64,000 nt of DNA, taken from the NCBI RefSeq assembly GCF_009380165.1, contig NZ_WHUF01000001.1, positions 806,001-870,000 of the forward strand, given 5' to 3'. A program made the translations under genes and the position numbers. This DNA comes from Rugamonas rivuli (GTDB taxonomy: Bacteria; Pseudomonadota; Gammaproteobacteria; Burkholderiales; Burkholderiaceae_D). Shown piece by piece: positions 7,971 through 16,524 of this stretch; the stretch's first letter is position 1; the number at the start of each line of letters is the position of its first letter. A model generated the notes under the pieces. It was not told where the DNA came from. It searched no databases and saw only the letters and a program-made list of their open reading frames with translations.

Positions 7971-10877
7971 ATGACAATAACGATCTCGCGCCGCAACGCA
8001 TGGCGCGCTTTGGGGGCTTGCGGCATGGCGCTCGGCAGCCAGGGCGGCTGGGCCCAGGACGGCGCGGCGGACATGCCGACCGTGCACGTCACCGGCACCC
8101 GGCTGGCAGCTCCCGGTGCGGAATCGCCCTCGCCGCTGCAGATCCTCAGCGCGGCCGACATCGCCGCGTCCGGCGCCACCAACCTGCAGGAACTGCTGCA
8201 AAAGAATCCGACGCTGGGCACGCCCGCGTTCAGCCGCAACAATTCCAACTTTTTGCCGACCAGCGGCGGTGTCACCAGCGTCAACCTGCGCAACCTTGGC
8301 GACGCCCGCACGCTGGTGCTGGTCAACGGCCGCCGCTTCGTTGCGGGCGTATCCGGCAGCAGCGCGGTCGACCTCAACGCCATCCCCACCGACTTCATCG
8401 AGCGCATCGAACTGCTGACCGGCGGCGCATCCGCCACGTATGGATCGGACGCCGTGGCCGGCGTCATCAACATCATCCTCAAGCGCAATCTGAATGGACT
8501 GAGCTTCGACGCCAGCACCGGCCGCAGCAGCCATGGCGACGACTTCAAGAAGAAAATGGCGCTCAGCTACGGCTACGACAGCGCCGACGGCCGCACCAGC
8601 CTGATGGGCCATCTGGCCTACACGCGCCAGGGCGCCGTGTCCTCGCGCGACCGCGACATTTCGGCCCAGGACCAGATATCAAAAATGCTCAGCAGCGGAC
8701 TGGCGGCCGACGCCTTTGTCCCGGTCCGCAACTACTCGGTGGCCGCGCCGCAGGGCCGCTTCTTCTACAACAAGGACGCCGCCGGCAAGGCCGGCAACTA
8801 CACCTACGATGCGCAAGGTAACGTGATCCCCTGGTCCACCAACGGCGACGCCGCGCTCGGCCTGGCCGCGACCGGTTTCAACCGCTCCGCCTTCCGCACC
8901 ATCGCCGTGCCGACCGAGCGCTATCTGCTGGCATTGAACGGCGAGCATGCATTCACGCCGGCCGTTATCGGCTTCGTCGAAGGCAACTACAGCAGCACCA
9001 AGGTCCGCACCATCATTGAACCGCTGGCCTTGTCCTCGGCGGACTTCTACAAAAGCAGCAACGGCCAGGTGCCCGCCGAAACCATGGTCAATGGCGTAGC
9101 GGTGCGCAATCCGCTGGTGCCGCAATATCTGTTCGACCGCAGCGCCGACAGCACCGGCGACGGCCTGCGCGACTACAGCTTCAGCCGCCGGCTGGCCGAG
9201 ATCGGCAACCGCCAGGCCGGCATCGACCGCGACACCTCGCGCCTGGCCACGGGCCTGAAAGGAACGCTGGACGGCTGGCGCTACGACAGCTATCTGGTCT
9301 ACGGCAAGACCCGCGAACACCAGCGCGCCGACGGCCAGGTCGACCTGCAGAAATTCCGCAACGCCATGCAAGCCATTCCCGACGCCGGCGGCGCCGCCGT
9401 CTGTGCCGATGCAACGGCCCGCGCCCAAGGCTGCTCGCCGCTGAATATTTTTGGCTACAACACCATCTCGCCGGCCGCGCTGGCCTATGTGACGGTGCCC
9501 AGCATACTGGACGTGGAGATCACACAAAAACTGGCCGGGGCCTCGTTCAGCGGCGAAGCGTTCGCACTACCGGCGGGCAAGGTCGGCGTGGCGGCCGGCT
9601 TCGAATGGCGCAAGGAGAGTTCGTCCAGCGTGCCCGATGCACTGACCCAGGGCGGTCTCAATTCGGGCGCTGCCTTGCCCGCCACGTCGGGCAGCTTCTC
9701 GGTACGCGAGTTCTTTGCCGAGGCGCGGGTGCCGCTGCTCAAGGACCGCGCATTTGCCACGGACCTGAGCTTCCTGGGCGCCTTCCGCTCCGGCCACTAC
9801 TCCACCGTCGGCACCGCCAACAGCTGGAACGCCGGCCTCGAATGGCGCACGGCGGATACGCTCAAGCTGCGCGCCACCCGCGCGCTGTCGACACGGGCGC
9901 CCAATATCAACGAGCTGTACCTGCCGCCCAGCCAGGTCTTCCCGACCGGCATCGTCGATCCGTGCAGCGGCGTCACGGCCAGCTCGACCGGCGCGCGCGA
10001 CACCGCCTGCCGCGCCGACGCCGGCGTGCTGGCCAACATCAACGCCAACGGCAAATTCACGCTCAGCCAGCCGGACATCCAGGCACTGAGCGGCTACAAC
10101 CGCGGCAACCCCGGCCTGAAGGCGGAGAAAGGCCGCTCCAGCACGGTCGGCCTGGTGTACACGCCGGCCAGGTTCACCTTCACGGCGGACTACTTCAACA
10201 TCAAGATCGCCGACGCCATCGTCACCACGCCGCGCCAGTACGCGCTGGACCAGTGCTACAACGGCGGCAACAGCAGCTTCTGCCAATTCATCACGCGCCG
10301 CGCCAGCAATTCCGGGGCTTTTAGTGCCGGTGCGCTGACCTATATCGACAGCGCCGTCACCAACAGCGGCGGCACCGGTACATCGGGGATCGACCTGACC
10401 GGCGCCTGGACCGGCACGCTGGGACCGGGGCGCCTGGCCGCTCGGCTCGCCTACACGTATCTGAAGGAGTTCTACAACATACCGCTGCCCGGCACGCCGG
10501 CCGACCAGGCTGCTGGCGAAGTGGGCTACCCGCGCAACAAGGCCATGCTCAACCTGGGTTATCAATGGCGGGAATGGACACTCAACTCGACCACCAGCTA
10601 CATCGGCGCATCGGCCGTGGATGACCAGTTGCTGGCACAGTTCAAGCAACCGGCAGGCAGCGTCAAGGTCGGCGCCAAGGTCGTCAACGACTTCCAGCTC
10701 AGCTACGCGCTGCGCAAGACGCTGTCGCTCTACCTGGGCATCGACAACGCCTTCAACACCAAGCCCGCGCCGGTGATCAGCGGCCTGACCGGCGACACCG
10801 TCGGCACCGAGACCAACGCCAGCGTCTACGACCCGATCGGCCGCCGCTACTACCTGGGCGTGCGCGGCAGCCTGTAG
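7971..10877 (+). CDS. TonB-dependent outer-membrane receptor
   Basis: A 968-residue receptor. The N-terminus has a twin-arginine-like leader (SRRNAWRALGACGMALGSQ) ending near WAQ. The plug domain follows (residues about 35-160) with LRNLGDARTLVLVNGRR and IELLTGGASATYGSDAVAGV. The rest is a 22-strand beta-barrel ending RRYYLGVRGSL. The family resembles the large plug-and-barrel receptors of Caulobacter, Xanthomonas and Oxalobacteraceae, used for carbohydrates or peptides. A strong CAGGAGGG precedes the ATG. No sigma/anti-sigma pair, Fur box or degradative enzyme is adjacent, so the ligand is unknown. Confidence 0.93.
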   Translation: MTITISRRNAWRALGACGMALGSQGGWAQDGAADMPTVHVTGTRLAAPGAESPSPLQILSAADIAASGATNLQELLQKNPTLGTPAFSRNNSNFLPTSGGVTSVNLRNLGDARTLVLVNGRRFVAGVSGSSAVDLNAIPTDFIERIELLTGGASATYGSDAVAGVINIILKRNLNGLSFDASTGRSSHGDDFKKKMALSYGYDSADGRTSLMGHLAYTRQGAVSSRDRDISAQDQISKMLSSGLAADAFVPVRNYSVAAPQGRFFYNKDAAGKAGNYTYDAQGNVIPWSTNGDAALGLAATGFNRSAFRTIAVPTERYLLALNGEHAFTPAVIGFVEGNYSSTKVRTIIEPLALSSADFYKSSNGQVPAETMVNGVAVRNPLVPQYLFDRSADSTGDGLRDYSFSRRLAEIGNRQAGIDRDTSRLATGLKGTLDGWRYDSYLVYGKTREHQRADGQVDLQKFRNAMQAIPDAGGAAVCADATARAQGCSPLNIFGYNTISPAALAYVTVPSILDVEITQKLAGASFSGEAFALPAGKVGVAAGFEWRKESSSSVPDALTQGGLNSGAALPATSGSFSVREFFAEARVPLLKDRAFATDLSFLGAFRSGHYSTVGTANSWNAGLEWRTADTLKLRATRALSTRAPNINELYLPPSQVFPTGIVDPCSGVTASSTGARDTACRADAGVLANINANGKFTLSQPDIQALSGYNRGNPGLKAEKGRSSTVGLVYTPARFTFTADYFNIKIADAIVTTPRQYALDQCYNGGNSSFCQFITRRASNSGAFSAGALTYIDSAVTNSGGTGTSGIDLTGAWTGTLGPGRLAARLAYTYLKEFYNIPLPGTPADQAAGEVGYPRNKAMLNLGYQWREWTLNSTTSYIGASAVDDQLLAQFKQPAGSVKVGAKVVNDFQLSYALRKTLSLYLGIDNAFNTKPAPVISGLTGDTVGTETNASVYDPIGRRYYLGVRGSL

Positions 10878-10883
10878 CGGAGT

Positions 10884-11318
10884 TTAAAAGGTGTACTGCA
10901 TATTGATGTGGGCGATGCCGGCTTCGTAGAATTCGTCGCCATCGATGGCGAAGCCGTGGCGCTCGTAGAATGGCGCGGCGTGGGATTGCGCGCTGAGCAC
11001 CACTTGCTTGTCGCCACGGGCGCGCGCCTGGGCCATCAGCGCTTGCAGCAAGGCGCCGCCGATGCCCGTGCCGCGCCCGGCCTGGCGCACCGCCATGCGG
11101 CCGATGTGGCCGTCCGGCAGCAGGCGGCCAGTGCCGATCGGCGTGCCATCCGCATCGTAAGCCACGGCGTGCAGGCAGACTGCGTCCATGTGGTCCATTT
11201 CGAGTTCGGCGGGGACTTTCTGTTCTTCGACGAAGACTTCAAAGCGTATCAGTTTGGCGTCGGCCTGGAGCGCGGTCCAGTCTCCGATACGGATGTCATG
11301 CTTGGCGGTGTGGCTCAT
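10884..11318 (-). CDS. GNAT N-acetyltransferase (ElaA/YjdJ-like)
   Basis: A 144-residue GNAT protein. The start at 11318 overlaps the end of the LysR gene in an ATGA arrangement, which favours it over an in-frame ATG 13 codons upstream. The segments IRFEVFVEEQKVPAELEMD, TGRLLPDGHIGRMAVRQAGRGTG and SAQSHAAPFYERHGF are characteristic of a common proteobacterial acetyltransferase group of unknown substrate. The coupling to the LysR gene suggests co-expression; no functional link to malate metabolism is evident. Confidence 0.85.
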   Translation of the reverse strand: MSHTAKHDIRIGDWTALQADAKLIRFEVFVEEQKVPAELEMDHMDAVCLHAVAYDADGTPIGTGRLLPDGHIGRMAVRQAGRGTGIGGALLQALMAQARARGDKQVVLSAQSHAAPFYERHGFAIDGDEFYEAGIAHINMQYTF

Positions 11319-12247
11319 CGGCGTGCGGGCTTGGTTGGTGATGCGGGATTGTCGCATGCCAGATGCCGCTCAAGGAAGTCCACGCACACGCGCACCTTGG
11401 CCGAACCCGCCAGCCGTTGCGGATACACCGCCCAGACGTTGGCGGTCTGTGTGTATTCGGGCAGCACCTGCACCAGCTCGCCACGGTCGAGCAAGGGCTG
11501 CGCATCCCAGCGCGAGCGCAGCACGATGCCGGCACCCGCCACCGCCCATTGCAGCGCGATCTCGCCGTGGTTGGACGACAGCGGCCCCGTCACCTTGACC
11601 GCAATCTCTTCCTGCGCGCCGCTGCGCAAGCGCCACACGCCGAACGGCATGTCGCGCTCCTTGATCGCCAGGCAGTCATGGCCGGCCAGTTCCAGCAGCG
11701 TGCGCGGCGTTCCGCGCCGTTCGAGATAGGCCGGTGCGGCGCACAGGATGCGGTGATTGTCCATCAGCCGCCGCGCGATCAGATGCGGCGCGATGTCGTC
11801 GCCGACGCGGATATCCAGGTCGAAGCCCTCGCCGACGATATCGACCAGGCGGTCGAACACCTCCAGCCGGACTTCCAGCGCCGGATGAGCTTTGAGCAGT
11901 CCGGCAATCGCCGGCGCGACCACGTTGCGGCCGAAGCCGAAACTGCTGCTGACCCGCAGCAGCCCGCGCGGCACGCCCTTGCGCTCGGCGACGTCGTCGA
12001 ACAGGCTGGCCAGGCTTTCCAGTATCGTCAGCGCGCGGGCGTGGACCTGCTCGCCATCCTCGCTGAGCACGACACGCCGCGTGGTGCGGTGGAACAGCCG
12101 CACACCCAGCATCTCCTCCAAGACCCCGACACGCTTGCTGACATAGGCCGGCGACATGCCCAGCGCCAGCGCCGCACCGGCGAAGCTGGATGCGCGCACC
12201 ACCGCCACCAGCACGCGCAAATCGCCGTTTTCTATCCCATTATTCAC
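11315..12247 (-). CDS. LysR-type regulator, probable DmlR-like activator of dmlA
   Basis: A 310-residue regulator with an N-terminal winged HTH (LRVLVAVVRASSFAGAALAL, then SPAYVSKRVGVLEEMLGVRL) and a type-2 periplasmic-binding-like effector domain. It is transcribed divergently from dmlA, as dmlR is in Escherichia coli, so D-malate or tartrate control of dmlA is the natural inference. The GTG at 12247 is chosen because it has GGAA upstream and leaves an operator-sized gap. An ATG at 12271 would add eight residues and has no Shine-Dalgarno. The gene ends in an ATGA overlap with the acetyltransferase gene. Confidence 0.85.
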   Translation of the reverse strand: MNNGIENGDLRVLVAVVRASSFAGAALALGMSPAYVSKRVGVLEEMLGVRLFHRTTRRVVLSEDGEQVHARALTILESLASLFDDVAERKGVPRGLLRVSSSFGFGRNVVAPAIAGLLKAHPALEVRLEVFDRLVDIVGEGFDLDIRVGDDIAPHLIARRLMDNHRILCAAPAYLERRGTPRTLLELAGHDCLAIKERDMPFGVWRLRSGAQEEIAVKVTGPLSSNHGEIALQWAVAGAGIVLRSRWDAQPLLDRGELVQVLPEYTQTANVWAVYPQRLAGSAKVRVCVDFLERHLACDNPASPTKPARR

Positions 12248-12328
12248 GATACGTGTTCCATGAAGCCACATTTCAACACATTCTAAGCGAGACGGATCGC
12301 GCTATCCTAGTCGCCAAGGAGAACGCCC
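12248..12328. promoter_or_regulatory. dmlR-like/dmlA divergent control region
   Basis: An 81-base intergenic region containing an inverted repeat GTGTT (12253-12257) and AACAC (12275-12279) separated by 17 bases. That size and position fit a LysR-type recognition site. AAGGAG precedes the dmlA ATG. No clear -35/-10 pair is visible. Confidence 0.4.
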
Positions 12329-13405
12329 ATGAAAACGCACAAAATCGCAGTCATCGCCGGAGACGGCATCGGCAAGGAAGTCATGCCCGAAGGCATACGA
12401 GTCGTCGAAGCCGCGGCCCGCCGCTTCAACATCCAGATCGAATGGACCCGCTTCGAGTGGGCCAGTTGCGACTACTACGCCGCGCACGGCAAGATGATGC
12501 CGGACGACTGGTTCGAGCAGCTGAAAGGCTACGAAGCCATCTTCTTCGGCGCGGTCGGCTGGCCGGCGCTGGTGCCCGACCATATTTCGCTGTGGGGTTC
12601 GTTGCTGAAGTTCCGCCGCCAGTTCGACCAGTATGTCAACCTGCGGCCGGTGCGCCTGATGCCCGGCGTGCCCTGCCCGCTGGCCAACAAACAGCCCGGC
12701 GACATCGACTTCTACATCGTGCGCGAAAACACCGAGGGCGAATATTCGTCCGTCGGCGGCCGCATGTTCGAAGGAACGGAGCGCGAGTTCGTGCTGCAGG
12801 AAGCCATCTTCACCCGCACCGGCGTGGACCGCGTGCTGCAATACGCCTTCGAACTGGCGCAGAGCCGGCCGCGCAAGCACCTGACCTCGGCCACCAAGTC
12901 GAACGGCATCTCGATCAGCATGCCCTACTGGGACGAACGCGTGGCCAACATGGCCAGGGACTACCCGGACGTGACCTGGGACCAGTACCACATCGACATC
13001 CTGGCTGCGCGCTTCGTGTTGTCGCCGGAGCGTTTCGATGTGGTGGTGGCGTCCAACCTGTTCGGCGACATCCTGTCCGACCTGGGCCCGGCCTGCACCG
13101 GCACCATCGGCATCGCGCCGTCGGCCAATCTGAATCCAGATCGGCAATGGCCGTCCCTGTTCGAGCCGGTGCACGGCTCGGCGCCCGATATCTACGGCCG
13201 GAACATCGCCAATCCGGTCGCCATGATCTGGTCTGGCGCGATGATGCTGGACTTCCTCGGCAACGGCGACGCCAATTACCGCGCAGCGCACGATGCCATC
13301 GTCACCGCCATCGAAGCATGGCTGCTGGACGGCGAGCGCACGCCGGACATGGGCGGCAAGGCCAGCACCACCGAGGCCGGCCTGGCCATCGCCGCGAAAC
13401 TGTAG
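12329..13405 (+). CDS. dmlA: D-malate dehydrogenase (decarboxylating) / tartrate dehydrogenase
   Basis: A 358-residue NAD-dependent beta-decarboxylating dehydrogenase of the isocitrate/isopropylmalate dehydrogenase family. The start IAVIAGDGIGKEVMPEGIRV, the segments FFGAVGWPALVPDHISLWGS, FYIVRENTEGEYSS and VVVASNLFGDILSDLGPA closely match E. coli DmlA along the whole length. It converts D-malate to pyruvate and CO2 and often also accepts tartrate. The start has a strong AAGGAG. Divergence from a LysR gene repeats the dmlA/dmlR arrangement. Confidence 0.94.
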   Translation: MKTHKIAVIAGDGIGKEVMPEGIRVVEAAARRFNIQIEWTRFEWASCDYYAAHGKMMPDDWFEQLKGYEAIFFGAVGWPALVPDHISLWGSLLKFRRQFDQYVNLRPVRLMPGVPCPLANKQPGDIDFYIVRENTEGEYSSVGGRMFEGTEREFVLQEAIFTRTGVDRVLQYAFELAQSRPRKHLTSATKSNGISISMPYWDERVANMARDYPDVTWDQYHIDILAARFVLSPERFDVVVASNLFGDILSDLGPACTGTIGIAPSANLNPDRQWPSLFEPVHGSAPDIYGRNIANPVAMIWSGAMMLDFLGNGDANYRAAHDAIVTAIEAWLLDGERTPDMGGKASTTEAGLAIAAKL

Positions 13406-13487
13406 CCGATGGTGCCTGTCGCCCCGGCCGGCGCCCGGCCTGACAAAGCGAAAGTCACGGCCATGCGTTTGTCGGGCTGGGGGCCGA

Positions 13488-14393
13488 TCAGTCCAGCTTC
13501 ATCTTGGCGCGCAGCGCTTCGCGCACATGCGGCGTGGCCGCGTACGGATCGCCGGGATTGGTGCCGGCCACGATATGCTGCATGCGTTCCTGCACGCCGG
13601 CCAGCGCGCCCGGATGCGAGTAGATGTAGAAGTCGCCGTTGGCGATGGCCTTGAAAGTCATCTCCGCCACATCCTGCGCCGACACCTTGCCCGACGAAAC
13701 CGCCTTGTCCGTCATGGCCTGCGCCGCCAGCTGGCTGGCGGTCGGGCCTTGCGTCATGCGCACATCCTCGGGACGGTTGCGGTGCGACTGGCTGATCCCG
13801 GTCGGCACAAAATACGGGCACAGCACCGAAGCCCCTATCGGCGCCCCGACCAGTTGCAGATCCTGGTACAAGGTCTCCGACAGCGACACCACCGCATGCT
13901 TGGAGACGTTGTACACGCCCATCGCCGGCGCGTTGAGCAAGCCCGCCATCGACGCCGTGTTGACGATGTGGCCTTCGAACGATGCATCCTGCTTGGCCGC
14001 CTCCAGCATCAGCCTGGTGAAGATGCGCACGCCGTGGATCACGCCCCACACATTCACACCCATCACCCATTCCCAGTCGGCCTCGGTGTTCTCCCAGATC
14101 AGCCCGCCCGAACCGACGCCGGCGTTGTTGAACACCAGATGCACGGCGCCGAATTCAGCGACCGCCGCATCGGCCAGCGCCTGCACCTGCTCGCTCTTGC
14201 GCACATCGCACAGCTGCGCGATGACGCTGGCGCCCTGCGCCTTCAGCTCGTCGACGGCGCGTTGCAGCGCATCGGCCTGCACGTCCGCCAGCACCAGCTT
14301 CATGCCTTCACGCGCCGCCACGTTGGCGAATTCGCGACCCAACCCACTCGCGCCGCCGGTGATGACGACGACCTTGCCTCTGAATGTTTTCAT
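13488..14393 (-). CDS. SDR-family oxidoreductase
   Basis: A 301-residue short-chain dehydrogenase. The Rossmann motif GGASGLG is near residue 13, NNAG in FNNAGVGSGG, and the catalytic Tyr-Lys in YNVSKHA with Ser in NTASMAG. The C-terminus is longer than classical 250-residue SDRs and contains HPGALAGVQERM. Related proteins occur with lipid or acyl-CoA catabolic genes; the substrate is unknown. It is the last gene of the leftward six-gene operon, its ATG overlapping the preceding stop codon (TAATG). Confidence 0.88.
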   Translation of the reverse strand: MKTFRGKVVVITGGASGLGREFANVAAREGMKLVLADVQADALQRAVDELKAQGASVIAQLCDVRKSEQVQALADAAVAEFGAVHLVFNNAGVGSGGLIWENTEADWEWVMGVNVWGVIHGVRIFTRLMLEAAKQDASFEGHIVNTASMAGLLNAPAMGVYNVSKHAVVSLSETLYQDLQLVGAPIGASVLCPYFVPTGISQSHRNRPEDVRMTQGPTASQLAAQAMTDKAVSSGKVSAQDVAEMTFKAIANGDFYIYSHPGALAGVQERMQHIVAGTNPGDPYAATPHVREALRAKMKLD

Positions 14394-15400
14394 TAGATGA
14401 GCTTGACCAGTTGTTTGCCGAAGTTATGCCCTTGCAGCAGGCCCATGAACGCTTGCGGCGCGGCCGCTAGGCCCTCCGCTACCGTTTCGCGGTATTTGAT
14501 CTGGTGATTGGCGACCAGCACGGCCAGCTCCTGCAAGCCCTGCTGCCAGAATTCCATGTGTTCGGTGATGATGAAGCCGCGCAGCGTCACGCGGTTGAGC
14601 AGCAGCAGGCGCGAATTCTTGATCGGCATTTCCTGGCCGTTGAAGCCGGCGATCAGGCCGCACAGGGCCACGCGCGCAAACGCATTGGTGCGCGCCAGCG
14701 AGGCATCGAGGCAGGCGCCGCCGACGTTTTCAAAGATGGCGTCGACACCGTCCGGCGTGGCGGCGGCCAGGTCGGCCTCCAGGTTGCCGGCCTTGTAGTC
14801 GACGCAGGCATGGAAGCCCAGCTGCTTGACCACGTACTCGCACTTCTCCGGCCCGCCGGCGATGCCGACCACGCGGCAGCCGCGCAGCCGCGCCAGCTGC
14901 CCGACCACGCTGCCCACCGCGCCGGCGGCGGCCGATACCACCACCGTATCGCCAGCGCCAGCTTCGAGTATCTGGTTGAAGCCGTACCAGGCCGCCATGC
15001 CCGGCATGCCGACCACGCCCAGATAGGTCGACAGCGGGATGCGCGTGGTGTCCAGCTTGCGCAGCAGGACGCCGTCCGACACGCCCATGTCGGCCCAGCC
15101 CAGCATGCCGCCGACGAACTCGCCGACGCGGTAGTAGTCGTTGCGCGAGGCCACGACCTGGCCGGCCGTGCCGCCTATCATGGTCTGGTCCAGCGGCTGC
15201 GAACTGGCGTAGCTCTTGGCCGAGCTCATGCGGCCGCGCATGTACGGGTCCAGCGACAGGTAGTGGTTGCGTATCAGGACTTCGCCGTCGGCCAGCTCGG
15301 GCACGTCCAGCGTCTCCAGGCGGAAGTTTTCCGGCGCCACCGGGCCGCGCGGACGCGCCGCCAGCACGATGCGCTGATAAGTCTTGGGAATGCCGGTCAT
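14393..15400 (-). CDS. Zinc-independent NADP-dependent MDR oxidoreductase (CurA-like)
   Basis: A 335-residue medium-chain reductase. PENFRLETLDVPELADGEVL and LSLDPYMRGRM at the N-terminus, GMPGMAAWYGF and the dinucleotide motif SAAAGAVGSVVGQLA mark the leukotriene B4 12-hydroxydehydrogenase/curcumin reductase family, which reduces conjugated enones with NADPH. The ATG at 15400 is used. A GTG two codons upstream overlaps the previous stop (GTGA) and is a fair alternative. Its position inside a beta-oxidation-type operon suggests reduction of unsaturated acyl-derived carbonyls, but this is inference. Confidence 0.9.
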   Translation of the reverse strand: MTGIPKTYQRIVLAARPRGPVAPENFRLETLDVPELADGEVLIRNHYLSLDPYMRGRMSSAKSYASSQPLDQTMIGGTAGQVVASRNDYYRVGEFVGGMLGWADMGVSDGVLLRKLDTTRIPLSTYLGVVGMPGMAAWYGFNQILEAGAGDTVVVSAAAGAVGSVVGQLARLRGCRVVGIAGGPEKCEYVVKQLGFHACVDYKAGNLEADLAAATPDGVDAIFENVGGACLDASLARTNAFARVALCGLIAGFNGQEMPIKNSRLLLLNRVTLRGFIITEHMEFWQQGLQELAVLVANHQIKYRETVAEGLAAAPQAFMGLLQGHNFGKQLVKLI

Positions 15401-15402
15401 CG

Positions 15403-16185
15403 TCACACCGCCGACACGCCGCCATCCACCGCCAGGATCTGGCCGGTGATGTGCTTGCCCGCGTCGGACGCGAACAGCACGGCCGCGCCTTTCAAGTCCT
15501 CGTCGTCGCCGAGGCGGCCCAGCGGTGCATCCTTGGACAATTCGTCAGGGCCGAGTTTTTCCAGCAAGCCCTTGGTCATCTTCGACGGGAAGAAGCCCGG
15601 CGCCAACGCGTTGACGGTGATGCCGTGACGGCCCCACTCGCCCGCCAGCGTGCGCGTGAAGTTGACCAGCGCGCCTTTGGACGTGTTGTAGGCAATGGTC
15701 TGCATGGTGCCCGGCGGATTGCCGGCCAAGCCGGCGATCGAGGCGATGTTGATGATGCGACCATAGCGGCGCGGGATCATCGAACGCTTGCCGACCAGTT
15801 GCGACACCACGAAGATGCTGCGGATGTTCAGGTTCATCACCTTGTCCCACGCTTCGACCGGATGGTCTTCGGCGGGCGCACCCCAGCTGGCGCCGGCGTT
15901 GTTGATGAGGATGTCGATGTGGCCCAGGTGGGCCAGCGCGGCCGTCACCAGAGCGTCCGCATGCGCATCCTGCGACAGGTCGGCGGCGACGGCGTGGGCA
16001 TTGATGCCGTGGCCGATCAGGAAGGCCACGGCCTCGTCCAGGTCAGCCTGCTTGCGCGAGGAGATGACGACCTTGGCGCCCTGCTCGCCCAGCGCCAGCG
16101 CCATTTGCAGGCCCAGGCCGCGCGAACCGCCGGTGATCAGCGCGGTCTTGCCGGCCAGAGAAAACAATTCTTGAGTTGTACGCAT
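15403..16185 (-). CDS. SDR-family oxidoreductase, FabG/gluconate 5-dehydrogenase-like
   Basis: A 260-residue classical SDR. TGGSRGLG is the cofactor motif, INNAG the structural motif, and YNTSKGA with IINIASIAG the catalytic Ser-Tyr-Lys set. The end reads GQILAVDGGVSAV, as in FabG-like enzymes. The start at 16185 has AAGGA seven bases upstream; an in-frame ATG 14 codons earlier is rejected because it runs into the previous gene. It sits between the Dabb gene and the CurA-like reductase in one operon, and may act on a 3-hydroxyacyl-CoA or a similar alcohol. Confidence 0.88.
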   Translation of the reverse strand: MRTTQELFSLAGKTALITGGSRGLGLQMALALGEQGAKVVISSRKQADLDEAVAFLIGHGINAHAVAADLSQDAHADALVTAALAHLGHIDILINNAGASWGAPAEDHPVEAWDKVMNLNIRSIFVVSQLVGKRSMIPRRYGRIINIASIAGLAGNPPGTMQTIAYNTSKGALVNFTRTLAGEWGRHGITVNALAPGFFPSKMTKGLLEKLGPDELSKDAPLGRLGDDEDLKGAAVLFASDAGKHITGQILAVDGGVSAV

Positions 16186-16195
16186 CGCGATATCC

Positions 16196-16498
16196 TTAAA
16201 TTTCGTAGTCCATGCACTGGCGCGCATCGCGCACCGCGACGAAGAATGGCTTCATCGCCACGTGGTCGGGATGGTTCTGGTATTCGTCCAGCGCGGCCTT
16301 GTCGGTGAACTCCGAGTACAGCATGAGGTCGTAGGTCGCCTCCAGGCCGGGCTGGGCGATGACCGCCTCCAGCTTCAGCAGGCCCGGCACCAGGCCGACG
16401 CAGCCGTCCAGCAGCGCTTTCATCTTGGCCGCGTTGGCGGCGCGGTCAGCGCCTTCGGCATGGTCTTTCAGTTTCCACATTACGATGTGCTTGATCAT
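16196..16498 (-). CDS. Dabb-family (stress-responsive A/B barrel) protein
   Basis: A 100-residue single-domain protein. MIKHIVMWKLKDHAEG at the start, DLMLYSEFTDKAALDEYQNH in the middle and MKPFF after it are the Dabb (dimeric alpha/beta barrel) signature. Members range from plant stress proteins to olivetolic acid cyclase-like and HpcH-associated enzymes. In this operon it may be an accessory enzyme or have no catalytic role. It lies between the acyl-CoA dehydrogenase and SDR genes with short gaps on both sides. Confidence 0.88.
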   Translation of the reverse strand: MIKHIVMWKLKDHAEGADRAANAAKMKALLDGCVGLVPGLLKLEAVIAQPGLEATYDLMLYSEFTDKAALDEYQNHPDHVAMKPFFVAVRDARQCMDYEI

Positions 16499-16524
16499 TG
16501 TGTCTCGCTTTAGTTATCGCTTCT

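Noticed and set aside
13406..13487. GGTGCCTGTC-like segment after dmlA, resembling a dispersed repeat I associate with this bacterial family
   Set aside because: Only one partial copy is in the window and no second copy was found, so a repeat cannot be supported here.
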